Below are positions 9,976 through 18,329 of a stretch of DNA of 64,000 bases, one piece after another. Every line of letters begins with the position of its first letter. The stretch's first letter is position 1. Both the position numbers and the translations under genes were made by a program. The notes under the pieces are model-generated. The model made no database searches, was not told the DNA's origin, and saw only the letters and a list, made by a program, of their open reading frames with translations. This DNA comes from Thermodesulfobacteriota bacterium. GTDB taxonomy: Bacteria > Desulfobacterota > Syntrophorhabdia > Syntrophorhabdales > JANXAF01. The stretch is from the NCBI GenBank assembly GCA_025062045.1, contig JANXAF010000005.1, positions 81,155 through 145,154 of the forward strand, read 5' to 3'.

Positions 9976-10719
9976 ATGGCGAAAAAGAATTTGATTTTTC
10001 TCACTACCTTACTTTTGTTTTCCTTCTTTATTTCCTCATTTGCTCAAACAAAAAAGGAAAAAGATGTCATTAGAACTGCTAGGGGTGACCTAACGATACA
10101 CTTTATAGGTCACGGAAGCCTCATGATGGAGTGGCAAAACAAAGTGATCCACATCGATCCTTACGGAAAAATGGCAGATTATTCAAAGCTTCCAAAGGCT
10201 GACCTAATACTCATCACCCATCATCACCCCGACCACTTTGACCCAGACGCAATTGCAAAAATAAAGAAAAATGACACAGTTATAGTCTACACAAAAAAAT
10301 GTGAAGAGAGGCTAAAAGGCGGAATCGTGATCGCAAATGGCGAAAGAAAGACTGTCCTCGGAATCCCTATCCAGGCGGTTCCGGCTTACAACTTAGTGCA
10401 CAAAAGGGAAACAGGTGTACCTTTTCATCCAAAAGGCGAAGGGAATGGCTATGTCTTGACTTTCGAAGATGTACGGATCTACGTTGCTGGTGATACTGAG
10501 AATATCCCTGAAATGAAGGATTTGAAGGGAATAGACATAGCTTTTTTGCCCATGAACCTGCCATACACTATGACCCCAGAGATGGTAAAAGACGCAGCCT
10601 TAATGATAAGACCGAAGGTCTTATATCCTTACCACTTTGGCGAGACGGACCCTACTCGAATAGTTGAGCTTTTAAAGGATCATCCTGAGATCGAAGTGCG
10701 GATAAGGGATATGAGGTAA
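9976..10719 (+). CDS. Exported metallo-beta-lactamase-fold hydrolase (UPF0173/UlaG-like)
   Basis: A 247-residue protein with a clear signal peptide (basic start, then a hydrophobic run ending SSFAQ). The mature part is an MBL fold. It has GHGSLMMEW, the metal motif THHHPDHFDPD, an Asp-containing strand VYVAGDTENI-type segment and a C-terminal YPYHFG histidine. This pattern is that of UlaG/UPF0173 metal-dependent hydrolases; the substrate is unknown. Start chosen at the ATG after GGGGGC; an upstream ATG at 9910 lies in the promoter. It ends nine bases before ubiD and may share its transcript. Confidence 0.8.
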   Translation: MAKKNLIFLTTLLLFSFFISSFAQTKKEKDVIRTARGDLTIHFIGHGSLMMEWQNKVIHIDPYGKMADYSKLPKADLILITHHHPDHFDPDAIAKIKKNDTVIVYTKKCEERLKGGIVIANGERKTVLGIPIQAVPAYNLVHKRETGVPFHPKGEGNGYVLTFEDVRIYVAGDTENIPEMKDLKGIDIAFLPMNLPYTMTPEMVKDAALMIRPKVLYPYHFGETDPTRIVELLKDHPEIEVRIRDMR

Positions 10720-10728
10720 AGAGCTCCC

Positions 10729-12189
10729 ATGAAGGACCTTCGAGAATTTTTGGATCTTTTAGAGAGCAAGGGTGAGCTGAAAAGAGTACGGGTTTCTGTC
10801 TCAAAAGATCTGGAGATAACCGAAATCACAAACAGGGCTTGCAAATCCGATCCACAGTTTAACAAAGCACTTCTTTTTGAAAACGTCGAAGGCTATAAAA
10901 TTCCCATTTTGACGAATCTTTTCGGTTCGGAAAGAAGAATGGCCTTATGCTTTGGCCTTAATAGTCTTTCAGAGCTTTCAGAGAAGGTGAAAGATCTTCT
11001 CAATTTCGATCTCAAAGGATCTGTCTTTGACCTACTCAATACTGGGTATGAGTTTTTCAAAAGAATAAAGGAAGCCACATCTTTGAAGACCGTTAATAAT
11101 GCACCTTGCCAGGAGGTCCTATTTGTCGAAGATGAAGTCGATCTTAGGATTCTTCCCATTCCTAAGTTTTGGCCCCAAGATGGCGGTCCGTATCTTACTC
11201 TTCCACAACTTATAACCCATAACCCTTTGACAAAAAAAAGGAACGTGGGGATGTACCGTCTCCAGCTGATTGATGAAAAAAGGCTCCTTGTCCACTGGCA
11301 AACTCACAAAAATGGCAGAGAACACGAAGATATAGCACGTAGTCTCGGCATTCGTAAGATCCCGTGTGCTGTCGCTTTAGGTGGCGATCCCCTGTGTATT
11401 TGGGTGGCAGTGCTTCCCCTTCCCATAGATTTAGATGAGTACATGCTCGTTTCATTCTGGAGGAGAGAAGCTGTAAGATTAGTAAAGTGTAAAACTCAGC
11501 CAATTTACGTTCCGGCCTTCTCTGAGATCGTAATTGAAGGTTATGTGGATATAGAGGATAGAAGGATGGAAGGGCCCTTCGGCGATCACACTGGTTATTA
11601 TACGCCTCAGGCGCCGTATCCTGTTTTGAATGTGACCGCCATTACTATGAGGAAAAACCCAATATTACCTGCTACAGTTACAGGGATCCCCCCGATGGAG
11701 GACTACTGGATGGGGAAAGCCGTAGAGAGGTTCTTCTTACCCTTCCTTAAGCTCCTCATCCCAGAAATAAACGATATAAACATGCCATCTTTTGGCGTTT
11801 TTCACAACCTTCTTCTTGTCTCAATAAAAAAGAGGTATCCGGGGCAGGCAAAAAAGGTCATTTCTGCTCTTTGGGGTTTGGGCATGCTTGCCCTTACAAA
11901 AGCCATTGTAGTCTTGGACGAGGATGTGGACCTAAAAAATATGGATGAGGTTTTTTGGCACATCTTCGGATCCGTTGACTGGATAAGGGACGTAATCTTA
12001 ATGGAGGGACCTATCGACGAGCTGGATCACGCATCATCGAAAGCCTTATACGGTGGTAAAATAGGCATTGATGCAACAAGAAAGTTTAAAGAAGAAGGAT
12101 ACACCAGGACTTGGCCAGAGATTGTGCGGATGGATCCTGAAATCGTAAAAAGGGTGGATGAGAAATGGAAGGCCATAACCTCGCTTTAA
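10729..12189 (+). CDS. UbiD-family prenyl-FMN decarboxylase
   Basis: UbiD enzymes reversibly decarboxylate aromatic or unsaturated acids with prenylated FMN, made by a UbiX not seen in this window. The 486 residues have the family landmarks: an N-terminal LRE-type opening, the mid-section RNVGMYRLQ, and the EGPFGDHTGYY block preceded by EDRRM, carrying the Arg/Glu network. Followed directly by a UbiA prenyltransferase (25-nt overlap), it most likely serves quinone synthesis: 4-hydroxybenzoate (ubiquinone-like) or the futalosine menaquinone route. A catabolic aromatic decarboxylase is the alternative. Confidence 0.85.
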   Translation: MKDLREFLDLLESKGELKRVRVSVSKDLEITEITNRACKSDPQFNKALLFENVEGYKIPILTNLFGSERRMALCFGLNSLSELSEKVKDLLNFDLKGSVFDLLNTGYEFFKRIKEATSLKTVNNAPCQEVLFVEDEVDLRILPIPKFWPQDGGPYLTLPQLITHNPLTKKRNVGMYRLQLIDEKRLLVHWQTHKNGREHEDIARSLGIRKIPCAVALGGDPLCIWVAVLPLPIDLDEYMLVSFWRREAVRLVKCKTQPIYVPAFSEIVIEGYVDIEDRRMEGPFGDHTGYYTPQAPYPVLNVTAITMRKNPILPATVTGIPPMEDYWMGKAVERFFLPFLKLLIPEINDINMPSFGVFHNLLLVSIKKRYPGQAKKVISALWGLGMLALTKAIVVLDEDVDLKNMDEVFWHIFGSVDWIRDVILMEGPIDELDHASSKALYGGKIGIDATRKFKEEGYTRTWPEIVRMDPEIVKRVDEKWKAITSL

Positions 12190-13058
12190 GAAAGACGTTT
12201 TCGTCTCTTCTTAATTTTTTGGAGATGATAAAGTTTGAACATACGATCTTTGCCCTTCCTTTTGCCTACATCGGCATGGTTATGGCAGAGGGCGGCTTTC
12301 CGGAGATAAAGAAATTCTTGCTAATTACCCTTGCCTTTTTGGCCGCAAGAACCTATGCCATGACCCTAAACAGGATAGTTGATCTCCCCTATGATACAGA
12401 AAATCCGAGAACAAGAAAAAGACCACTCGTTACAGGTAAGGTAACAAAGAAGACCGCCTATTTTGCCCTCTTTTTTTCGCTTGCTCTTCTTTTTGGTGCG
12501 GCTTACGGGCTCGGTACTTTCGTCCTTAAACTTTTACCCTTCGCTCTTTTTTTTCTAACTTTTTACCATTTCACAAAGAGATTTACCTACCTTTCCCACT
12601 TCATTTTGGGATTCACAGATGGTCTTGCTCCGCTGGGTGCGTGGATAGCAATCCGTAATTCAGCTTTTTCAAGTTCGGATCTTCCCGGCTGGTTACTTCT
12701 ATTTATCGTCACATTCTGGATCGCCGGGTTCGATATAATATACCAGTGTCAGGATGTAGAGTATGACAGGAAAGCGAATCTTCATTCTATTCCCGCAAGA
12801 TTCGGCCTAAAGACTGCGCTGTCTCTGGCAAGAATCTGTCATGCCACAATGTTTTTGGGGCTTTTAGTTCTTTTGAAATTTTTAGATTTCTGGCTACCCT
12901 ACGTCATCTCCCTGGCAATAACTCTTTTTCTTTTGATTAAGGAGCATATGATAATCTCCCCTTATAATCTTACACGCTTAAACGAGGCCTTTTTCAATAT
13001 TAATGGCTACATAAGCATCATTATCTTTAGTGGGCTTACGATTTCCATCCTATTGTAG
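12165..13058 (+). CDS. UbiA-family prenyltransferase
   Basis: An integral membrane prenyltransferase of about 297 residues with eight or nine hydrophobic helices. The two Asp-rich Mg-diphosphate motifs are visible: NRIVDLPYDTENPRTRKRPL (NxxxDxxxD) and DVEYDRKANLHSIPARFG. MIKFEHTIFALPFAY near the N-terminus is typical of 4-hydroxybenzoate or futalosine-pathway (MqnP-like) members. It attaches a polyprenyl tail to an aromatic acid. The start could also be the ATG at 12225; I keep the longer frame because relatives have about 20 residues before MIKFEHT. Confidence 0.85.
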   Translation: MEGHNLALRKTFSSLLNFLEMIKFEHTIFALPFAYIGMVMAEGGFPEIKKFLLITLAFLAARTYAMTLNRIVDLPYDTENPRTRKRPLVTGKVTKKTAYFALFFSLALLFGAAYGLGTFVLKLLPFALFFLTFYHFTKRFTYLSHFILGFTDGLAPLGAWIAIRNSAFSSSDLPGWLLLFIVTFWIAGFDIIYQCQDVEYDRKANLHSIPARFGLKTALSLARICHATMFLGLLVLLKFLDFWLPYVISLAITLFLLIKEHMIISPYNLTRLNEAFFNINGYISIIIFSGLTISILL

Positions 13059-13067
13059 GAGGCAAAA

Positions 13068-14012
13068 ATGGGAAAAAAACTTCTGTGCGCGATGATTTTC
13101 ATTCTTTTGCCTTTAGTTTTAGGCCACACAAAAGAGGCCCAGTTTAAGTTAACAGTTGGTGTTCTTCCGATTCTCGATGTTCTTCCAATCTACGTGGCAG
13201 AAGAAAAGGGATACTTTAACGCTTCAAATCTCGACGTCGAAATCATTCCCTGCGCATCTGCAGCAGAGAGGGACCAGTTGGTCGCTGCAGGAAGCTTGGA
13301 TGTAATCATAAATGACCTTGTCTCCCTTGCCCTTTTCAATAAAGAAAGGGTTAGCGTCATTGGGGTAAGGTACGCCATGGTCCCTAAAGAAAAGTTCTTC
13401 CAGTTCGCTATTGTCTCATCCAAGTCTTCCAATATCACTTCTGCGAGCGATCTTAAAGGTGTTCCTATTGGGATTTCTCAGGCAACGATCGTCCATTATT
13501 TGACAGAAAGGTTGCTTTTAAAAGAAGGTTTCAAATACGAAGAGATAAAAACGGTCCCAATTCCTAGAATCCCTGACAGGCTTGCTGCCTTAACACGTGG
13601 AGAATTAAAAGCGGCCTGTCTACCAGAACCATTTGCTACCCTTGCAATGTCTATGGGTGCCCGTTTAATCCTGGACGATAGAAGAATCCCGACATTAAGC
13701 GGTAGTTTATATTCCGTAAGTAAGAGGCTTCTAGAAAAAAACCCAAAATCCGTGAAAGTATTTTTGTCCTGCATCGACAGAGCCATAACCGACATAAACG
13801 CCGATAAAGAGAGATCCGCAAAACTTCTTATCGAAAAAAAACTTATTCCTTCGCCGCTTTTTGGATCTTACCCAGTTCCTGAATTTCCAAAACCAAAAGT
13901 TCCTGAAGAATCGGCTTGGAATGACGTTATCCAGTGGCTTAGTGAAAAAAACTTAATCGGAAGATTCATTCCTTATTCTGAATCGATAAGCACTCAGTTT
14001 TTGAAAAGATGA
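13068..14012 (+). CDS. ABC transporter substrate-binding protein (NitT/TauT/ThiY-like)
   Basis: A periplasmic binding protein of 314 residues with a signal peptide (MGKKLLCAMIFILLPLVLG...). Its NMT1/SsuA-like opening reads VGVLPILDVLPIYVAEEKGYF, followed by AAERDQLVAAGSLDVIINDL. There is no lipobox cysteine. Families with this fold bind nitrate, taurine, aliphatic sulfonates, pyrimidine precursors or small aromatics, so the ligand is open. It is first of a three-gene importer and its stop overlaps the ATPase start (ATGA). Position behind ubiD-ubiA hints at an aromatic or quinone-precursor ligand, but that is inference. Confidence 0.8.
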   Translation: MGKKLLCAMIFILLPLVLGHTKEAQFKLTVGVLPILDVLPIYVAEEKGYFNASNLDVEIIPCASAAERDQLVAAGSLDVIINDLVSLALFNKERVSVIGVRYAMVPKEKFFQFAIVSSKSSNITSASDLKGVPIGISQATIVHYLTERLLLKEGFKYEEIKTVPIPRIPDRLAALTRGELKAACLPEPFATLAMSMGARLILDDRRIPTLSGSLYSVSKRLLEKNPKSVKVFLSCIDRAITDINADKERSAKLLIEKKLIPSPLFGSYPVPEFPKPKVPEESAWNDVIQWLSEKNLIGRFIPYSESISTQFLKR

Positions 14013-14743
14013 TAGAGTTTAGGAACGTGACCTTTTACTATGAGCGTCAAAAGATTCTTTTTAAAAATTTCTCACTTTTTGTTGAAAGGGGTGAGTCCCT
14101 TGCTGTTCTTGGTCCTTCTGGATGTGGAAAGACTACTTTCTTGTATTTGGTTGCGGGGCTCCTTGAACCCAAAGAGGGTGAAATAATAATCGGAAACCAA
14201 AGACTAAAAGGTCCAAGAGAAAAGACGGCTCTTATTCTTCAGGACTACGGACTACTTCCCTGGAAGACGATCAAAGAGAACGTAGAGCTCGGTCTCAAAT
14301 TTAGAAAACCCTCATCTGACAATCTATCCGATTACTGGATCCGAAGACTGAACCTTTCGGATGTAAAAGATAAGTACCCGCACCAAGTTTCAGGAGGCCA
14401 AAAACAGAGGGCAGCAATTGCAAGGTCTTTGGTCCTAAAGCCCGATCTGATTCTTATGGACGAACCCTTCTCCTCCCTTGACGCACCAACTAGGGAAAGC
14501 CTTCAGGATCTCATCCTCGACCTTAAGCGTGATGAGAACTTGACTATTATCCTTGTGACCCACACCATCGAGGAGGCAGTCTACGTTGGAAGAAAGATTC
14601 TCATCCTTTTAGACCCACCCCACACGAATCCTCCGATAATAGTAAACGAGGAAAAAACGATCCGAAGAAATGACGAAACTTTCACGTCCCTTTGTCTTAA
14701 ACTCCGTGACCATATTGGAAAACTATGGAATCGAAGGGATTGA
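14009..14743 (+). CDS. ABC transporter ATP-binding protein (NitT/TauT family)
   Basis: A 244-residue cytoplasmic ATPase with Walker A GPSGCGKTT, Q-loop LQDYGLLPW, signature VSGGQKQR, Walker B LILMDEPFSSLD and the switch histidine in LVTHTIEEAV. This arrangement and length are those of TauB/SsuB-type importers. It overlaps the binding-protein gene by four bases and the permease by 19, which indicates coupled translation. Confidence 0.92.
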   Translation: MIEFRNVTFYYERQKILFKNFSLFVERGESLAVLGPSGCGKTTFLYLVAGLLEPKEGEIIIGNQRLKGPREKTALILQDYGLLPWKTIKENVELGLKFRKPSSDNLSDYWIRRLNLSDVKDKYPHQVSGGQKQRAAIARSLVLKPDLILMDEPFSSLDAPTRESLQDLILDLKRDENLTIILVTHTIEEAVYVGRKILILLDPPHTNPPIIVNEEKTIRRNDETFTSLCLKLRDHIGKLWNRRD

Positions 14744-15465
14744 GCCTTCTTTTGGCTTTTTGCATAATCTTGGGTGTTTGGCAGATCGGGGCTACTATTC
14801 TCCAAATGGATATCTTTCCCACTCCTTATAAAGTTTTCATGGCATTTTTTGAAAATCTCTCAAAGGATTTAGGCAAACACTTTCTAGCAAGCCTAAAACG
14901 GGTCGTCATAAGCATCTTTTTTGCCATAGCCATTGCCTCTCCTCTTGGGCTTATCATAGGACAGCTGGATTCGTTAAACAGGCTCTTTTCCCCTTTCATT
15001 TATCTTATGTACCCCGTCCCAAAGGTTGTTTTTGTGCCAGTCATCATTCTCTTTTTCGGAATGGGAGATTTCGCAAAGATACTCATGATATTTATCATTC
15101 TCTTCTTTCAGATTTTGGTTCTCACAAGGGACAGTGCCACGAATTTAAGACCCGAGATCATCATCTCTATAAAAAGTCTTGGTGCCAAAAGAAGGCATCT
15201 ATTTTTGCACGTCTATCTTCCTTTTTGCCTTCCCGCAGTCTTTACCGGTATTAGGCAATCTATCGGAACGGCTATTGCCGTACTCTACGTGGCTGAGCTT
15301 TTCGCGACGAAATACGGTCTCGGATACTACATTTACCTTACAGGAAGCACTCTCTTTGATTACCCTTCCATGTATGCCGGTATTTTTGCGATGGGGATTT
15401 TGGGATTCGGTTTATATTTTGTAACTGATCTTTTAGAGCGTATTTTCTGTCCCTGGAAATTTTAA
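14725..15465 (+). CDS. ABC transporter permease (NitT/TauT family)
   Basis: A 246-residue inner-membrane protein with about six hydrophobic helices. The cytoplasmic EAA loop that docks the ATPase is visible around SIKSLGAKRRHLFLHVYLP. It completes the importer. The gene ends four bases before the convergent HdrA-like gene, with no visible terminator between them. Confidence 0.9.
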   Translation: MESKGLSLLLAFCIILGVWQIGATILQMDIFPTPYKVFMAFFENLSKDLGKHFLASLKRVVISIFFAIAIASPLGLIIGQLDSLNRLFSPFIYLMYPVPKVVFVPVIILFFGMGDFAKILMIFIILFFQILVLTRDSATNLRPEIIISIKSLGAKRRHLFLHVYLPFCLPAVFTGIRQSIGTAIAVLYVAELFATKYGLGYYIYLTGSTLFDYPSMYAGIFAMGILGFGLYFVTDLLERIFCPWKF

Positions 15466-15469
15466 CGGT

Positions 15470-17182
15470 TTAAAGTTCTATTGCGTGGGAAGGACAGGTT
15501 GCGACACAGGAGCCACATCCTACACAGAGATCTTCGCTCACATGGGCCACGGGTTTAGAGAATTTAAGGTAGGGACCGAAAAGCGTAACTTTTGTCTCCC
15601 TTCTTAGAATCTCTATCGCCCCCGATAGGCACGACTTCTCACAAGAGGCACATCCACTACATCTCTCTTCTTGAACTTTGGCCACCTGTTTTTTTTCCGG
15701 TTCCAAAAACATCTCCGCCAAAGCCGCATAGTACTCCCTCATCTCCCATCTTTTTTCGCGTGGGTATCTCGCTAAACCCACATGGTATCTATCATTTGCC
15801 CACTTCGTCGGTGACCATCTAAGCTGAGGTTCTGATCTTGTAAATCCAAGTATCTCGCAATCTTTCAGGTCCTTTACAAGGTCCTCCATAAGAATGAGTC
15901 TATCAGCCTCTATTTTTATGGATCTTTGCCCTTTTATATGGACAGTATTTCCTTCGAAGACCACTTCATCAGATTCTTCAAGGTGTATGAAGATTACCCC
16001 TTTTTTTCTTGTCTCTTGGTAGAGGAGCTCTCCGTAGGAGGGAGCTACGACGTTCCTTGTGAGCACGTAAATTTCTTTGCCCTCTTCTTTGAGTCTATAT
16101 GCCAGCTCCAAAAATCTGTGGGAAAAGAACTCATAAAACATTGCTGTATAAGGATCACTGGCCCCCAGATAGAGTACAAATCTACTCCCGCCATCCGAAA
16201 AATGATCCGGTCTAGGATCATCGAGCCGAAAAATCTTTTTCCTTTCTCTCTCCCGTTCCTTACCACCGGATGCGAGATATCCCGCCGCGTATCCTGTTAT
16301 GATTGAGTCCTTTATATTCATAGGTTCTAGACAACCGCCACAGGCAAAAATATTTTCTGCGTCAGTTCTCAAAGGTGAGGGCTCTGAAACGAATCCGTAC
16401 TGATTGAGAGAAAAGCCGAAAATCTCCGCAAGCCGGATGAGTTCTGAGTTAGGCCTCAACGAACTCGTAAGAACAACGTAGTTGAAATCTTCGTTTACGA
16501 CTTTCCCGTTAAGATAGTACCTTAACCTTACAAAATCTTCAGTCTCTTCTATGTTCTGAGTATTTGTCCTCAGAAACCTAACATTGGCCTCTCTGAACAA
16601 CCTTTCTAAAAAGTACTCCTGTCCGAAGAATCTGAGATCATTGTAAAAAACGGTAATTTCTGGCATCGATCTCATAAATGTCCATTTTATTTGCCTAAGG
16701 GTATAGGAACAGCAGACCGCGGAGCACAAAGGATATTCCTTCCTTCTTGAGCCCGCACAAAGGACAAATGCGATCCTTCTAAAATCTTCAGGAAGGGTTT
16801 CATTTCTTTGATCGATTATGGAATCGAAATCGAAGCTAGAAAGAACCCTTTTTTTTCTGAATTCCGGTTCGTAGACAGAAAGTCCTACGGCGATTATGAT
16901 CCTATCTGCCTCTATTGTCTCGTAACCGTTTAGGGTAAGAAAAAATCGTCCGTTTTTCTTCTCCAGTCCCGAAACGACCTTTTTTGTCATGACTTTAAGG
17001 TTTGGCTCATCTTTTATTTCGTCAAAGAAAGTCTTAAACCCAACCCGACAGTTGGCTATTTTTGCCATAAGGCCGCCAAGAGATTCTTCTTTCTCTATGA
17101 TCACGACCTCGTGGCCGAATCTTAAAGCTACTTTTGCCGCAGAGATCCCGCTTATCCCCCCACCTATCACCGCTATCTTCAT
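15470..17182 (-). CDS. HdrA-like FAD / ferredoxin oxidoreductase (third HdrA paralogue, last gene of the Etf-Hdr operon)
   Basis: A 570-residue flavoprotein. The FAD motif GGGISGISAA begins near residue 8, and a Cys-rich stretch (VLCAGSRRKEYPLCSAVCC) resembles the HdrA segment CVGSRD..YCSRVCC. A second dinucleotide-type motif follows (ACGGCLEP). A middle domain of about 180 residues (from FVLYLGASDPYT) has no family I recognise. The C-terminus carries two [4Fe-4S] motifs, CSGCASCEKSC and CVGCGSCVATC. It lacks the canonical HdrA N-terminal domain. Its ATG overlaps the hdrB stop by four bases. It may be an extra electron-entry or bifurcating module; a GltD-like NAD(P)H oxidoreductase is the alternative reading. 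Confidence 0.7.
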   Translation of the reverse strand: MKIAVIGGGISGISAAKVALRFGHEVVIIEKEESLGGLMAKIANCRVGFKTFFDEIKDEPNLKVMTKKVVSGLEKKNGRFFLTLNGYETIEADRIIIAVGLSVYEPEFRKKRVLSSFDFDSIIDQRNETLPEDFRRIAFVLCAGSRRKEYPLCSAVCCSYTLRQIKWTFMRSMPEITVFYNDLRFFGQEYFLERLFREANVRFLRTNTQNIEETEDFVRLRYYLNGKVVNEDFNYVVLTSSLRPNSELIRLAEIFGFSLNQYGFVSEPSPLRTDAENIFACGGCLEPMNIKDSIITGYAAGYLASGGKERERERKKIFRLDDPRPDHFSDGGSRFVLYLGASDPYTAMFYEFFSHRFLELAYRLKEEGKEIYVLTRNVVAPSYGELLYQETRKKGVIFIHLEESDEVVFEGNTVHIKGQRSIKIEADRLILMEDLVKDLKDCEILGFTRSEPQLRWSPTKWANDRYHVGLARYPREKRWEMREYYAALAEMFLEPEKKQVAKVQEERCSGCASCEKSCLSGAIEILRRETKVTLFGPYLKFSKPVAHVSEDLCVGCGSCVATCPSHAIEL

Positions 17183-17859
17183 AGCTTTTTTATATCCCCC
17201 AATACGTAGAGTAAAAGCTCCGTAAAATAGATTACTTTTCTATCACCCGAAAACGTTTTGAGTATTAAGTGACAAAAAGGACAGAAGACAACAAAAGTTC
17301 CTTTCGATCTTTCAAGGATTATTTTCGAAAGATTGAAGGCCAGATCTTTGTCTATGAAGAATCTGTTTCCGCCGCAGCACTTATCCTTTATTTCCGTTCC
17401 ACACACTTCTCCTCCGAGGGCTTTTATTATCTTTTCCATCACCTCCTTGTCCTTTAGCGCCGTCTCTTTCGGTCTCATAAGGAGGCACCCATAATAGGGT
17501 GTAAATATGTGATTCGTTAAGTCGTTTTTTATTTCCGCCGATAGGATAAGTTTTACGTTGAGTAGGTCCAGTGGGTGGAAAATCGAGAACTCTCCGTCTT
17601 TTTCACTCTCTTTCAAGTTTTTCACACACAAAGGACATGCCGCAATAACCATTCGGGATATAAAAGACGCTTTATTTAAGTTTTTTTTAGAGTTAAGTAT
17701 TATTTGCTTTCTATCCCCGTACTCCAGTGCCCCACAACAAGTCCAATCCGGTATTTCTTTCATCGTCAAGCCGAGCCTACTAAAAAGCTTCCTTAATGTG
17801 AGATCGAGCCTTTTTGCCGAACCTTTAAGGGCACAGCCAGGATAGTAAGCGTATGTCAT
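17179..17859 (-). CDS. hdrB: HdrB-like subunit (two CCG domains)
   Basis: HdrB carries two non-cubane [4Fe-4S] clusters that reduce disulfides in methanogens; bacterial homologues reduce unknown partners. The 226 residues show two CCG repeats: YYPGCALKG...DWTCCGALEYG...ACPLCVKNL, then YYGCLLMRP...KDKCCGGNRFF...FCPFCHLIL. The start is the ATG at 17859, which overlaps the hdrC stop as ATGA; the frame stays open to 17910 but those residues do not fit. It is followed by the third HdrA-like gene with another four-base overlap. Confidence 0.85.
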   Translation of the reverse strand: MTYAYYPGCALKGSAKRLDLTLRKLFSRLGLTMKEIPDWTCCGALEYGDRKQIILNSKKNLNKASFISRMVIAACPLCVKNLKESEKDGEFSIFHPLDLLNVKLILSAEIKNDLTNHIFTPYYGCLLMRPKETALKDKEVMEKIIKALGGEVCGTEIKDKCCGGNRFFIDKDLAFNLSKIILERSKGTFVVFCPFCHLILKTFSGDRKVIYFTELLLYVLGDIKKL

Positions 17860-18329
17860 CCTTTTTTTCCCGCAAAAGTTGGTAGGTGAAAGTTTATGTA
17901 ATCTTTCCACCTCTTGAGGTACTTTACATATCCCTTGAGGATGATAGTCGGAAGGACCCTCAATATGACGTAGGGTTCATAAACCCTTCCGAAGATTCTT
18001 ATAGATTCCTTCATGGCTTTGGTGAAGCTTTCTTCTTTATCTGTAATCTCCTTTATTGCCCGGACAAGCTCGGGAATCCTTATCTCCCACGGACACGACT
18101 CCGTGCATCTATAGCAACTCGTGCACAAATTTATAAGCACGTGGTTTTTGATCTTTAATCCCATAAAAAGGGAAAGGAGTAATTCTTGAGGGTTTACTTT
18201 AAAACCAACGTCATTTAAGGTGCAAACGGAAGCACAGATCTTACATCCCAAGCAGACGGAAAAGTCTTCCTGTTTGTATCCTGTGTATTCGAATATTCTT
18301 TCCTCAATCTTCTGCATAGGGAAGTTCAT
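17856..18329 (-). CDS. hdrC: HdrC-like subunit ([4Fe-4S] dicluster)
   Basis: HdrC links HdrA to HdrB through two cubane clusters. About 157 residues, with CLGCKICASVC near the N-terminus and CTSCYRCTESCPWEIRIPELV further on, then a helical tail as in the family. The start is not certain: ATG codons at 18329 and 18317 both lie within the end of the preceding FrhB-like gene. A longer frame to 18365 is unlikely. It precedes hdrB with an ATGA overlap. Confidence 0.82.
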   Translation of the reverse strand: MNFPMQKIEERIFEYTGYKQEDFSVCLGCKICASVCTLNDVGFKVNPQELLLSLFMGLKIKNHVLINLCTSCYRCTESCPWEIRIPELVRAIKEITDKEESFTKAMKESIRIFGRVYEPYVILRVLPTIILKGYVKYLKRWKDYINFHLPTFAGKKG

